From positions 36,853,001 through 36,917,000 of the forward strand of contig NC_073630.1 of assembly GCF_029407905.1 (NCBI RefSeq): DNA of 64,000 nucleotides, in the 5' to 3' direction. Positions 32,331-44,492 of the stretch are shown in pieces. A program made the translations under genes and the position numbers. This DNA comes from Bubalus kerabau (lineage: Eukaryota > Chordata > Mammalia > Artiodactyla > Bovidae). Below the pieces are notes generated by a model that was given only the letters and a program-made list of their open reading frames with translations, made no database searches and had not been told where the DNA came from. The stretch's first letter is position 1. Every line of letters starts with the position of its first letter.

Positions 32331-32991
32331 GGCATCTGGTCCCATCACTTCATGGGAAATAGATGGGGAAACAGTGGAAACAGTGGCAGACTTTATTTTT
32401 TGGGGCTCTAAAATCACTGCAGATGGTGAATGCAGCCATGAAATTAAAAGACGCTTACTCCTTGGAAGAAAAGTTATGACCAACCTAGATAGCATATTCA
32501 AAAGCAGAGACATTACTTTGCCAACAAAGGTCCATCTAGTCAAGGCTATGGTTTTTCCAGTGGTCATGTATGGATGTGAGAGTTGGACTGTGAAGAAAGC
32601 TGAGTGCTGAAGAATTGATGCTTTTCAACTGTAGTGTTGGAGAAGACTCTTGAGAGTCCCTTGGACTTCAAGGAGATCCAATCAGTCCATCTTAAAGGAA
32701 ATAAGTCCTGCATATTCATTAGAAGGACTGATTTTGAAGCTGAAACTCCAATACTTTGGTCACCTGATGTGAAGAACTGACTCATTTGAAAAGAGTCTGA
32801 TGCTGGGAAAGACCGAAGGTGGGATAAGGGGACAACAGAGGATGAGACGGTTGGATGGCATCACCAACTCAATGGACATGAGTTTGAGTAAACTGAAGGA
32901 GTTGTTGATGGACAAGGAGGCCTGGAATGCTGCAGTCCATGGGGTTGCAAAGAATCAGACACAACTGAGCAACTGAACTGAACTGAATAAA
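32331..32991 (+). mobile_element. BovB 3' region, sense, right half of a head-to-head pair
   Basis: Begins GGCATCTGGTCCCATCACTT and runs through the C-terminal ORF2 region to the BovB end (CAACTGAGCAACTGAACTGA). Its distal part (ATTCATTAGAAGGACTGATT, GATGTGAAGAACTGACTCAT) is of the older type also seen at 49.6 kb, unlike the left half. The 165-codon ORF at 32113-32610 crosses the junction and is not a gene. Confidence 0.92.
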
Positions 32992-33599
32992 ATACATATA
33001 TGTGTTTTCTATTATTATGCATGACATTAAGTCTTGTGAGTATCCTTTCACAATGTGAAGACAATATGATTTTAATTTATACTATTGTTGTTCCTGAATA
33101 GATTATCTCCTCTATCTACTAATTTTTACATCATTCTTGGAATTTTAAAAATATTATCAGTCCATAAATTATTATCCTGATTCTTTCATGCAGAGAAAAG
33201 TGATATATTAGTATCACCACTTAATTGCAGATTATTAAATTATTTATTACTATGGAGTATCTGTTATAGATAGCTATATGAAAATGTTCACAAACTAGTT
33301 GCAAAAGCAAAAATTATCCAGGAAACTAAGTTTATTTATGTAAATTTACATATACACTACCAGCCCTCAAAAATATTATCATTAGCATTATTGTGTCCCC
33401 ACTATATCAGTTCAATAACTATAGGCTTGCCTAGTCCACATACAAGTCATACAATTTGTCTGAGTTTATGTTATTAAACTAGTGGAGTTTTTCATATGTG
33501 TATTTCTATAAGACACATGTGGCATTGTAAATATGATCCTAGGTTTGGATGTATTTTGAATAAAGCATATTTATATTAAATCAATTGCAATCTTTATTT
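32992..33599. other. Unassigned AT-rich sequence, no gene seen
   Basis: About 0.6 kb with no recognised repeat or gene. Confidence 0.45.
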
Positions 33600-36500
33600 C
33601 TTTTAATTATTGCTATAATTTATGTCAAAGAATGTTCCACCTATGTATTCTAGGAGTTTTAGGGTTTCTGATCTTAAATTTAGTTTAGTCTGTTTTGAGG
33701 GTTTTTGTTTTAATATGGCTTTTAAAAAATGTTCTCATCTCAATTTTTTTCATATAGCTGTCCATTTTTCCCACTATTACTCATTAAAGAAACTGAGTTT
33801 TCCTTATTATGTGCTATTTTATCCATTTTCATAGATATGTGCCTGAGTTTATTTCTGTATCTTCTGTTCTATTGATCTATGTGTCTTTTTTGTTTTTTCT
33901 CCAGTACCATACTATTTTGATTATCGTAGCTTTGTAATATAATCTGAAGTCAGGGAGCATAATTCCTCTAGTTCTCTTCGTATTTCTCAAGATAGCTTTG
34001 GCAATTTGGGATGTCTTGTATTACCATAGAAATTTTAAAATTGTTAGTTTATATTTCTGTGAAAAATGACATTGACTTTTTTATTGCATTTAATCTGTAG
34101 ATTGCCTTGAGTAGTATGGTCATTTTAACAATATTAACTCTTAAAATCCATGAACAGGGTATATCTTTCCATCTTTTTGTGTCATCTGAGGTTTCTTTCA
34201 TCAATGTCTTGCAGCTTTCTGAGTACAAATCTTTTACCACCCAATTACATTTATCCTTAGGTATTTTGTTCCTTTTGATGCAGTTGTAGGTGGGATCCTT
34301 TTCTTAAATTCTCTTTCGGATAGTTTGTTGTACACATATAGAAATGCAATATATTTCTGTATATTAGTTTTATGTTCTGAAGCTTTACTGAACTTGCTGA
34401 TGAACTGTAGTGGTATTTTTGGTGTTATTGTTAGGATTTTCTATGTATGGTATCATACTGTCTGCTTAGAGTGAACACTTTTACTTCTTCATTTCCAGTT
34501 TGGATTTCTTTTATTTATTTAAGTTGTATGATTGCTGTGGCAGGGACTTCCAATACTATACTGAATAAAGTGGTATGTGTTGGCATCCTTGTCATGTTTC
34601 TGATCTTAGAGGAAAGGCTTTCATCTTTTCACCATTAAATACAAAGTTAGCTGTGAGTTTGTCATAAAATGCCTTTGTATTGAGGTATGTTTTCCTTTGT
34701 CCAGAGTTCATAATTGGACACTGAATTTTGTCAAAAGCTTTTTCTGAATGTATTTAGATAATCATATGGTTTTAATTATTCACTTTGTAATGTGGTGTAT
34801 CACGCTGATTGATTTGCAGATACTGAAACTTCTTTCCATACCTGGGATAAATCTTACTGATCATGGTGTATGATCTTTTAATATTTTGTTGAATTCAATT
34901 TGCTAATATTTTGTTGAGGGTTTTTGCATTTATATTCATCAGGAATATTGAGTTGTAACTTTCTATTTTTGTGATATCTTTGACTGGTTTTGGTATTACT
35001 TTGATGTTGACCTTGTGTTTTTGTTGTTGTTGCTATTTTATTCATACTGATTCTTCTTTACATCTTTTATCTCATTGTTAAGTCTCTCACTGTATCATCT
35101 TTATGATCATTATTTGAACTTTCGCCAGGTATATTGCTTATCTCCACTTAGTTCTTCTTCTGGGGTTTTAACATATTCCATCAATTGAAACATCTTCCTC
35201 TGTGCATCATTTTGCCTAATTTTCTGCTTTTATATGTATCTTTGGGTTGGTTACACTTCCTGACCTTTGAGTAGTGGCCTTGTGCAGGAGATGCCCTATG
35301 CATCCCAGTAGCACACTCCCCTCTGGTCACCAGGGCCATGTGCTTTGGGATTTCTCCTGTGGAGGCTGCATGGGTCATTCTATTGTAGTAATCTGACTAC
35401 TGTGGACAGCCTGGAAGGCATGGCAAGCTCCTGGTCCTGATGGTTCCCAGGCCTTGCCTTGTGTGAATACTGCAGTTTTCTGGTTGGCAGAAATGGGTTG
35501 TTAGGCAGTTGATGCAAGACCCCAGGGGAACACAGGTCTAGTGCTGACTTACTGGTTGGAGAGCTGGGCTCTAAGGTGGGTGGTTGTAGGGCCATGGTTT
35601 CTAGATTTATTGTCAGCCTGCTAGTGGGTGGGGCTGGTTCTGTACATCACTGCTATGGATTCCAGTGTGTTCAAATGTTGTTACTGACCCTCTGTTGAGT
35701 GGAGTTGGATCTCAGAGTGACAGACTGAGAAGTTCAGTGTATTTTAGTGCTTTTATTATCCTTTTGATGGGAAAAACTATGGCCCAGAATGCCCAGTGGC
35801 TGTTGCCTGCCTGTTGGTAGGTGTTCTGAATGCTGCATGGTAGCTTGCAGGGTTGTGGTAGTCTTGTGGCTTGTGTCTGCCCCAAGTTGGATGGAGCTGT
35901 GGCCAGGGATTTCTAGGGCTGGTACCTTCCAACCTGTGTGTAATTCTGGGCCTAAAGCTAGAGTCACTTCACTAACATGACTAGGGTTGGGCCTAGGACA
36001 TCCTAGGGCATTTTTCACTGATGCCTGCTCACTGGTGTATGTGGCAAGGTCCTGGGCCCTCTACTGGCCAGAGCTATATCCATGGATGGCTGTGGGCTTT
36101 CTGCTTCTTAAGGTAGCCTGCCCTCCAGTGGGTGGGGCTTTGTCCCTGCCCAGCTACTTTCTTGGCCTGAGGCCTCTCAGTATTGGTACTGACAGGTTGG
36201 TGAGCAGTGGTAGGGCTGGGTCCCAAGACGAAAAAGCTAGAGAAGGGATTCCAGATTGATTCTTGCCAGCACCAATGTCCATGTGGTAGAACAAACTCCC
36301 CAAAATGAGTGTCTCTCATGTCTATGTCACCAGGGTAAGCTTCACTTTCCTCCTGCCTCTCCTGGAGACGTTCTAAGATAATCAAGTGGCTCCAAATTAC
36401 TGCTTCTGCCCTGAGTCCCAGAGCATATGGAATTTTGTGTGCACTCTTTAAAAGTGGAGTCTCTATTTCCCACAGTCCTCTGGATCTCCTGAAATAAAAC

Positions 36501-36830
36501 TGCTAGCATTCAAAGTCAAACATTTGAGGTTATCATCTTCCTGTGCAGGATTCCTGGGCTGGGAAGCTTGAGACCAGTCTCAGACTCCTCAATCCTTGAT
36601 GGGAAAATTTTCAGCTGTAATTATTCTCAGGGTTATAAGTCTTGACAATACTGTATCTCCTCTCCTTCTACCCATCTCCTTATGGTTTCTTCTTTATATC
36701 TTTAGTTATAGAAGATATTTTTTGATAGATTCCAGTCTTTCTCATCAACAGTTGCTCATAAATAATTGTAATTTTGGTCTGCACATGAGGGTAGGTAAGC
36801 TCTGGGTCTTCCTACTCTGCCATCTTGTAG
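33600..36830 (-). mobile_element. Old L1 (L1M-like), antisense, internally deleted, with 5' UTR
   Basis: 33600-35020 is the reverse complement of the L1 ORF2 RT region; it is collinear with the L1-BT at 56-57.6 kb (for example AGTACCATACTATTTTGATT and TTGTTGAGGGTTTTTGCATT). The FADD motif is destroyed (near 34465). From about 35030 the sequence becomes ORF1-leader-like. From about 35250 to 36830 it is GC-richer and matches my memory of an L1M-type 5' UTR, ending TCTTCCTACTCTGCCATCTT, the reverse complement of the usual L1 start. The endonuclease and most of ORF1 are missing. ORFs in 35.2-36.3 kb on both strands are non-coding UTR readings. Confidence 0.68.
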
Positions 36831-39800
36831 CAATCTCTAATCAATTTAAATCTTGATGTACATATTAGCTAGGATTTGTAGCTTTACATGAAGTTTTTCT
36901 TCCACATTACCCTTGCATTTGAAATGTTATTGTATTTAAACAATTCAACCAGCACCATTAAGCTCTTTCTCAGTCTGGATGTATATTTGTTATACACATA
37001 CTCAGTAATTATGTAACTATGTAAATTCTAAGTATTATGCATATGGATATTTGCAAAAATTGACAGATTTGGACACTTTCTAAACAGGTCCATTAGTCAA
37101 AAGTCATTGGAAAGAATTTCAACATATAAGTTGTGACAGAAAAATTTTGCCATTTTAATTTATTTTTAAAAATTAATCTATCATGGTCCACAATTTACTA
37201 TTAAGGAGCCACTGCAGATGAGTGCAGTCAAACTGTTTTCAGACTAATCAGAGAATTCATAAATCATAAAAAATGAAATTAGAAATATGAAATATTATCA
37301 GTGAAAAACATGTAGCTCATATAATCTATAATGTAGTGATTATACTCCAAATAAGACAAAAGTAATTTTTGAAGTCCAAATGTCTTTAAATGGCACCATT
37401 TTGGAAAAATAATTGTATAGCTAGTACACTATTCTAGTATAGAGCTGAAAAAAACAGGCCTATATTCCTAATATTATTAAGGCAGATCACTTTGGAACTT
37501 TTCTAGACCAGATCGTTCAGGTGTCTAACAGGAAATGCTGAAATACAGGAGAAGCTTGTCTCTGCAGGCCAATAATATTTCATCGTCATTGAATGTGTTT
37601 ATGTATCACTGAATAGTATATAGAGAGAGCCTAGTTTAGAATACCTTTCCAGCAGAGTGTTCAGTTGTTTACTGAAGTTCAGGCAAATTCTCCTGCTCTC
37701 CCTAATCTCCTTACCTTCTCCCATTCAATTTAGTATCCCTGAGATTGTGTTTCTCTCTTCTACACAGTCCATTATCTGGATTCCATCAACAGGGAAGATT
37801 CTGAAAAAATATTGTCTGTATATTCTATTTTTATACTTATTGTTATTATTTTGAAGTGTAAAGTATATTAAGAACACAGCTAGTGAAGAAGAAAGAAAAT
37901 TCTTGCACATGTACAAATACTGATCCTGTCATATTTTCAGTCTGGTAGAAAATGACATACTCCTGCACTGCAACACACTTTTCATTTTTACACTGCACAG
38001 AACACTCTTCTTTTCAGATGTCTAAGATTCAAGCAGTATGGTTATCTTGAGTTGCTGAAGATGAGTAAAAAATGGTATGCAATTTCTGGTAATGTGAAGA
38101 ATATGACAAGTTCCTCATTATTGGTGGGATTTTTTTTCCTTACTATAAAATTTGGGCACAAATATTTCTCACTAAAAGAAGTGGCAAATTCTCACTAATC
38201 ACCTAGTCTTAGAACAATAATTTGGAATATGTAGCTAAAATATTACAGTGATTCCACAGATGATCAATTTTGACATAATGAAATTAAGTAATAGTTGCAA
38301 CTACAAAACAAAGGGAAAAATCTCTGTGAAGAATCAGAGAACCTGGTTATCACCAGTCAATAGGATTTAATTCCTAACACATTAATACCATTCTCAAATC
38401 GGATGAGGTTTCATTAATTGATATTATTTTTGATAAATTGGCATAATTGTCTGTTTTTCTTATTAGTTTTATAACTTTCACAATTCCTTTTAGGTGTGAT
38501 TAAGTCAACCATTATTTAATAAACAACCTTGATTATAAATCATCATTAACTATGCATCATTCCTTTATTGAATTTCTCTAAGCCCTTGTTCTACCACTCT
38601 TGGGCAAAAGCACTAGTTTTTATATCAAGCAAATATGTAGCATATTTTCCCTCTGTAAACTGGTATTATGAGTTCAGTGCATGTACTGTAGCCACTCTTT
38701 GCTTTGACATTCAGTGATTTGGACTCTTAAGGAATCTTTCACAAGATGCGTAGGTCCTAGTCCTGAGCATCACACTGTTAGACCCAATTGAATCTCACTC
38801 ATATATGACCACACTGTGGTTTCTGATAATTTTTGCCAATAGCATTCTCACTTTATCTTCTGACGAGTATCAAAATTATTTCCTTAGGTCCTCAGCATTA
38901 AATCTAATAAAAAATTCCTTAGCTTCTTTTAAAAAATTATTTCCAAGCTTACTTAACTTCAAATCCCACAGAAACATGTTACTGCCTTGGGAAATGTAGT
39001 ATACCCACACGTTTCTCCTGATCTATGCAAATCTGGCACATAGCTTTCAGCTGGTTAGGTAATGCATAATTAAATGATGCTTATTTTGAGCATTTGAATG
39101 TATTGTTGAAATAGTTTTTATATGAATCATAAGACTTAGTACTGAAAGAAAATAATAATAGCAAGGAAAAAACTTAACTTCATGCTATGAAATGATCTTA
39201 AATATTTTTGCCCTGTGCATAATTTAAGAATGACTAACTCAGGATATACTTATAACAATATATTATACCATATTCTGATATAATTTAACTTCACCTAGTC
39301 CCAGAAATTATGCAAGAATATTGTAATATGAGATTTGCCCTGGGGATGGGATTAATCTTGTTTGAAACTATTTCAGAAAACTTCATACAAGGGAAATTAG
39401 GTGCTGGTAACAGAGTTTTGGTTGAGAAGGAAAATCTATTTTCTGAAGCCTAAAGCCTATGGACCTTTGCAGTTCTGCTGGCCACAGAGGATGAATTACC
39501 TAGAGTTATTTTAATTACTTACTACCATACCTATGAAAGGTATATTCTTCTAGTGCTTCCTGATCAGTGTTTCTTGCAAATGTCCCTAAATATGTGTACA
39601 CATTTACAACCTCATAAATTTATATTTCTTGGTTCTTCTGAAAGGTTTCTCCTCCCTAAAGTACATCTTCAATAATGAAACTAGAACCCTTCTAAAGTAA
39701 ATATTTTATTTCATCCACCTTTTCATAAACATTCACTGACTCTATGCAGTTCAAGTCACAGCTCTTAATACACCATCAAAAACTGCTCAGCTCTAATACT

Positions 39801-39961
39801 AACGATCTGCTCTTTATTTAAACTATGGTTCAACCCAACACAAATTCTCACTGTTCATAATATGTAAAAGATGAGTTCTTGCCTTAATAACTGATTATAT
39901 TCTGTTTCATTAGGCATGAATAACATCCCTGTAATTTAAATTTATTTATTAAAATATTACT
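36831..39961. other. Unassigned AT-rich sequence, no gene seen
   Basis: About 3.1 kb, the longest stretch in which I recognise nothing. Short ORFs (37657-37854, 38805-38999) are AT-rich and without domains. Candidates for single-copy DNA would be sought here first. Confidence 0.45.
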
Positions 39962-39970
39962 ACTAGATTA

Positions 39971-40178
39971 GGTGGCTCAGTGGTAAAGAATCCACCTGCC
40001 AAGCAGCAGACATAGGAAAGATGGGTTTGATCCCTGAATTGGGAAGATCCATTGGATAGGAAACAGCAACCCACTCCAGTATTCTTGCCTGGAGAGTCCT
40101 ATGGACAGAGTCTCTCAGGTTACAGTCCATGGGGTCACAAAGAGTCAGGCACGACTGAGGGACTAAACAACAACAACA
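39971..40178 (+). mobile_element. Bov-tA SINE with 9-bp TSD and (AAC)n tail
   Basis: Starts GGTGGCTCAGTGGTAAAGAA, so the first bases of the head are lost. It runs through the Bov-A body and ends in an AACAACAACAAC tail. ACTAGATTA flanks it at 39962-39970 and 40179-40187. Confidence 0.93.
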
Positions 40179-40187
40179 ACTAGATTA

Positions 40188-40975
40188 ACACTTGGCATCT
40201 CACATATAATATAATCATTCTCTTTTTTGATACCTAACAAAATAATCTTCACTTGCTAAATATTTGTTAATTACTTGAATAACAGTTATATTATTAAAGT
40301 AATACTGCATCATCAAATTAGTTGTTAAACTTTGAGATAATAGTTTTAATCATTAAAGTTTTTAAAATTATTTCATCAGTAAGAAAGTTTTGTTCCTTTA
40401 GATGCCATACACTTTATTATTAGCAAAAAGTAAAAAATAAGTACCTTAATATCAAAATTTAAATGAAGGTAAACTTAATGTGTAAAAACATACAAATAAA
40501 ATGTAAAATGATACTTATAGTTTCCAACTATAATATTAGCTCAGATGTACAAATGACTGATTAGAAGAAATTCTTTTACAATATTGTTATTACTACTTTT
40601 GCCATTGATAACTAAATTGTCAGGTTTTCTTACTTGTGATTAGAGATGATGGAGAAAAATAGAACACAAAAAATTTTCCCTTATCAGCACTGTGGTGTTT
40701 TGCAATGAAAAGAAAATACATTAGATACACTGAAGGAATATCACGTATCAGGATTTTGCTACTGTATATTTCCCACACCTGTTGGCTGGAGTGGAGTTAA
40801 AAACTTCTGTGTAGCTTTGACTTGACAGTGGGGAATCAAAAGAGTTGTTGAATTTCCTCAGGCTTAAATGAGGAAAACTATGAACCACTAGTAGGTCTAT
40901 AGAAAGGATTTCAAGCATGGTACAGGGCAGAGATAATGAATCATTGTTTGGAAGTAGCTAAATAGATGAACTTGT
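40188..40975. other. Unassigned AT-rich sequence, no gene seen
   Basis: About 0.8 kb with no recognised repeat or gene. Confidence 0.45.
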
Positions 40976-42339
40976 GATTATTGACATTTCTCCTGGCAAT
41001 CTTGATTCCAGCTTGTGCTTCTTCCAGCCCAGCATTTCTCATGATGTACTCTGCATATAAGTTAAATAAGCAGGGTGACAATATACAGCCTTGACAAACT
41101 CCTTTTCCTATTTGGAACCAGTCTGTTGTTCCATGGCCAGTTCTAACTGTTGCTTCCTGACCTGCATATAGGTTTCTCAAGAGGCAGGTCAGGTGGTCTG
41201 GTATTCCCATCTCTTTCAGAATTTTCCACAGCTTATTGCAATCCACACAGTCAAAGGCTTTGGCATAGTCAATAAAGCAGAAATAGATGCTTTTCTGGAA
41301 CTCTCTTGCTTTTTCCATGATCCAGTGGATGTTGGCAATTTGATGTCTGGTTCCTCTGCCTTTTCTAAAACCAGCTTGAACATCTGGAAGTTCATGGTTC
41401 ACCTATTGCTGAAGCCTGGCTTGGAGAATTATGAACATTACTTTACTAGTGTGTGAGATGAGTGCAATTGTGCAGTAGATTGAGCATTCTTTGGCATTGC
41501 CTTTCTTTGGAATGAAAATGGACCTTTTCCAGTCCTGTGGCCACTGCTGACTTTTCCAAATTTGCTGGCACCTTGAGCACTTTCACAGCATCATCTTTCA
41601 GGATTTTAAATAGTGAAAGAGGAGAGTGAAACAGTTGGCTTAAAACTCAACATTCAGAAAACTAAGATCATGGCATCTAGTCCCACCACTTCATGGGAAA
41701 TAGATGGGAAATCAGTGGAAACAGTGTCAGACTTTGTTTTTTTGGGCTCCAAAATCACTGTTGATGGTGATTGCAGTCATGAAATTAAAAGACACTTACT
41801 CCTTGGAAGGAAAGTTATGACCAACCTAGATAGCATATTCAAAAGCAGAGACATTACTTTGCCAACAAAGGTCCATCTAGTCAAGGCTATGGTTTTTCCA
41901 GTGGTCATGTATGGATGTGAGAATTGGACTGTAAAGAAAGCTGAGTGCTGAAGAATTAATGCTTTTGAACTGTGGTGTTGGAGAAGACTCTTGTGAGTCC
42001 CTTGGACTGTAAGGAGATCCAACCAGTCCATTCTAAAGGAGATTAGTCTTGGGTGTTCTTTGGAAGGACTGATGCTGAAGCTGAAACTCCAATACTTTGG
42101 CCACCTCATGCGAAGTGTTGACTCATTGGAAAAGTCCCTGATGCTGGGAGGGATTGAGGGCAGGAGGAGAAGGGGACGACAGAGGATGAGATGGCTTGAT
42201 GGCATCACTGACTCGATGGACATGAGTTTGGGTGAACTCCAGGAGTTGGTGATGGACAGGGAGGACTGGCGTGCTGCAATTCATGGGGTCACAATGAGTC
42301 AGACACGACTGAGAAGCTGAACTGAACTGAAATGAAATA
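40976..42339 (+). mobile_element. BovB LINE with 5' inversion (twin-priming-like structure)
   Basis: The right part (41614-42339) is sense BovB from GTGAAAGAGGAGAGTGAAAC to the 3' terminus. The left part (40976-41613) is antisense BovB covering the RT region immediately upstream in the consensus order. The two blocks together represent one element except for about 85 bp, including the YADD motif, lost between them. The internal junction at 41611-41613 shows 2-nt microhomology. Flanks AAATAGATGA (40960) and AAATAGGTGA (42336) could be an imperfect TSD. The antisense ORF 40941-41402 and sense ORFs 41613-41951 and 42060-42320 are ORF2 pieces. Confidence 0.87.
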
Positions 42340-43025
42340 GGTGACTTTAAGAAAACTTTTTTGGATTATCATGGTTTCATAATTTTATGTATAGATAATC
42401 AGGGTTCTAGTCCAAAAAATATGAAGTCATTTTGATTGCACATGGCCTGGATGAAGTACAGGTTTGGGAAAATTAGACTTCTGTTGGAAATGCTGAGTCT
42501 AGGGTCACATGGCCACAACTCTAATGCTACAAACTAGCCACCCAAAGAGACAGAAAACATCAGATAAACCCCAATGGTACATGGAGTAGAGGGACTGAAC
42601 AGCTAACTCCTCAGAAATTAGGAGAGAAGGTTCAAAGGTCATGTGGGATCTGTAGAAGCAGTCCTTTCTTGCTTTACAAGGTTTCTTGCTCTACAGTTTG
42701 GAGCTTAGCAGGAGAACAAAGCAGTGGCAGGAATCTGAAAGATAGGATATTTGCCTCTCCAGCATAAAATTTATCTCAAAAATTCTGAATTAAGCAAAGT
42801 AACTATTCAAATTAAGTTAGTCTTACAACACTAGACAAGCTTTAATCAACCCCTTACTTGCCCCTACTCCATAAAAATAACTATCATCAACTGAACACAG
42901 CAAAGTATATTTACATCTCTACTGGATATTAATATCAGTATGATAGTCCTTTTCGTAAAGGGAAGGCTAGTAAAGCCTGGTGAAGACATAGTTACCTGCC
43001 CAACTCTCTGAACAAAGCAATTGGA
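42340..43025. other. Unassigned sequence, no gene seen
   Basis: About 0.7 kb, somewhat less AT-rich than its neighbours. No repeat family or gene is recognised. Confidence 0.4.
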
Positions 43026-43690
43026 ACTTCATGAGTGTTCTAGGCTAAATAATACCCCCTGCAGATGTCCAGGTCCTAATCCCCCAAATCTGTGATTATA
43101 TTGTATTGCATGGTGAAAAGGACTCTGTAGATGTTATTCAGCTTATTGAAATGGGGAGATTATCCTTCCTTATCTCACTAGGCCTGTTGAAACCTCATGG
43201 ATCCTTATAAGGGAGAGGAAGGAGGTCAAGAGTTCTGGGTAAGGAGGGTTGAAAAATGCCAACCACTGGCTCACAAGTGAGAGGGAGGCAGACTTTGGAA
43301 ACTAGTAAAGATAAGAAGAGTTTTATTTTTCTCCTAGAGGGTAAAGAATCTGCCTGCCGATGCAGGAGCCACAGGAGATGTGGTTTTGATCCTTTGGTCA
43401 GGAAGATACCCTGAAGAAGGAAATGGCAACCCACTCTAGTATTCTTGCCTCAGAAATATCATGGACAAAGGAGCCTTGCAGGCTGCAAGTCCATGGGGTC
43501 CAGAGTAGGATACTACTGAGTGACTGAGCATGCACCCAGAAGAAATGCAGCTCTGATGAAACATTGTAGGCTTCTGATCTGAAAAACATTAAATAATACA
43601 TCTGTATTGTTTTAAAGTCATTACATTTGCAGTTTACTGCAAATTTACTGCAAGTTTACTGCAACAGCAGTGGGAAACTGACACAATGGG
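43026..43690 (+). mobile_element. MaLR-type (ERVL-MaLR) solitary LTR, split by a SINE
   Basis: The left part reads like a MaLR LTR start (CTAAATAATACCCCCTGCAG, GATGTCCAGGTCCTAATCCC, GGATCCTTATAAGGGAGAGG). The right part, after the SINE, reads like its end (AGTGGGAAACTGACACAATG). Near the end an 11-bp unit (GTTTACTGCAA) is repeated three times at 43632-43664. The LTR is annotated as an old endogenous retroviral relic with no coding region. Subfamily not assigned. Confidence 0.55.
43332..43540 (+). mobile_element. Bov-tA SINE inserted in the LTR
   Basis: Recognisable from AGAGGGTAAAGAATCTGCCT to CTACTGAGTGACTGAGCATG. The first bases of the head are degraded, and several substitutions mark it as moderately old. 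Confidence 0.9.
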
Positions 43691-44149
43691 TCTAGAGATA
43701 GTTTTCAACCTCTTCAATACAGAATTGTATTGGACACAGTTAGGAAAAAGAGGACAAGAGAATGAACAAAGCAGCAAACCTTTCCTCAGCAGCAAGAAGA
43801 AGATCAATATTTTTGCAGCATATCTAAATACTCCAGTTTGTTCACCAAGCAGTTTAATTGTTTCAACTGCTAATAAGAGATAAAGGATAGAACAAGAAAA
43901 AAATATGAGGAAGGTAGATGAAAGCATAAAAGATAATGGATCATCAGGATACAAAATAAAATGCCCATGAAGATTAGGTAATTCTGGCTTATTAATATAT
44001 AGATTAAGAATATTTCCTATTATCATACTTCATGATAGCCATCTTTGATCACAAACACTTTTTTGGTTATCTATAAATTATTCTTTTAAGTCTTCAGAAA
44101 ATATTTCTTAATACATCGCCCATAGTTTTAGCTTTTTCCATACCCAACG
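43691..44149. other. Unassigned sequence, no gene seen
   Basis: The antisense 130-codon ORF 43634-44026 overlaps the LTR end and has no domain I recognise. Its low-complexity, leucine- and phenylalanine-rich composition is typical of AT-rich noncoding DNA. Confidence 0.45.
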
Positions 44150-44160
44150 TCAAAACACAT

Positions 44161-44481
44161 CGTGCTGTGCCTAGTCATGTCTGACTCTTTTTGCCCATGG
44201 ACTGTAGCCCTTAAGGCTCCTCTGTCCATGGGATTCTCCAGGCAAGAATATTGGAGTGGGTTGCCATGCCTTCCTCCAGGGTATCTTTCTAACCCTGGGA
44301 TCCAACCCCAGGCTCCCGCATTGCAGGTGGATTATTTACCATCTGAGACACCAGGGAAGCCCAAGAATACTAGAATGTGTGGTGTATCCCTTCTCCAGTG
44401 GATCTTCTCAACCCAGGAATAGAATCAGGGTCTCCTGCATTGCAGGCAGATTCTTTACCAGCTGAGCTACGAGGGAAGCCA
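44161..44481 (-). mobile_element. Composite Bov-tA SINE with two tRNA-like heads and 11-bp TSD
   Basis: Minus-strand order is: tRNA-like head, short linker, second tRNA-like head, Bov-A body, tail. On plus the heads end GAGACACCAGGGAAGCCC (about 44363) and GAGCTACGAGGGAAGCC (44480). Perfect TCAAAACACAT copies at 44150-44160 and 44482-44492 bracket the whole unit, so it was inserted in one event. It may correspond to a described dimeric-head Bov-tA variant (Bov-tA3-like). Confidence 0.9.
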
Positions 44482-44492
44482 TCAAAACACAT

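Noticed and set aside
32113..32610. 165-codon plus-strand ORF as a possible gene
   Set aside because: It crosses the head-to-head BovB junction: the first half is antisense BovB and the second half is sense BovB ORF2.
35734..36385. GC-richer region with ORFs on both strands as a host exon cluster or CpG-rich promoter
   Set aside because: No splice-site-bounded conserved domain is visible, and the sequence is collinear with an L1 5' UTR in the right place relative to an L1 RT fragment.
41777..42223. 148-codon minus-strand ORF at 41777-42223
   Set aside because: It is an antisense shadow of the BovB C-terminal region and recurs wherever a BovB 3' end is present.
43634..44026. 130-codon minus-strand ORF
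   Set aside because: No domain is recognised, it overlaps an LTR end, and its composition is that of AT-rich noncoding DNA.
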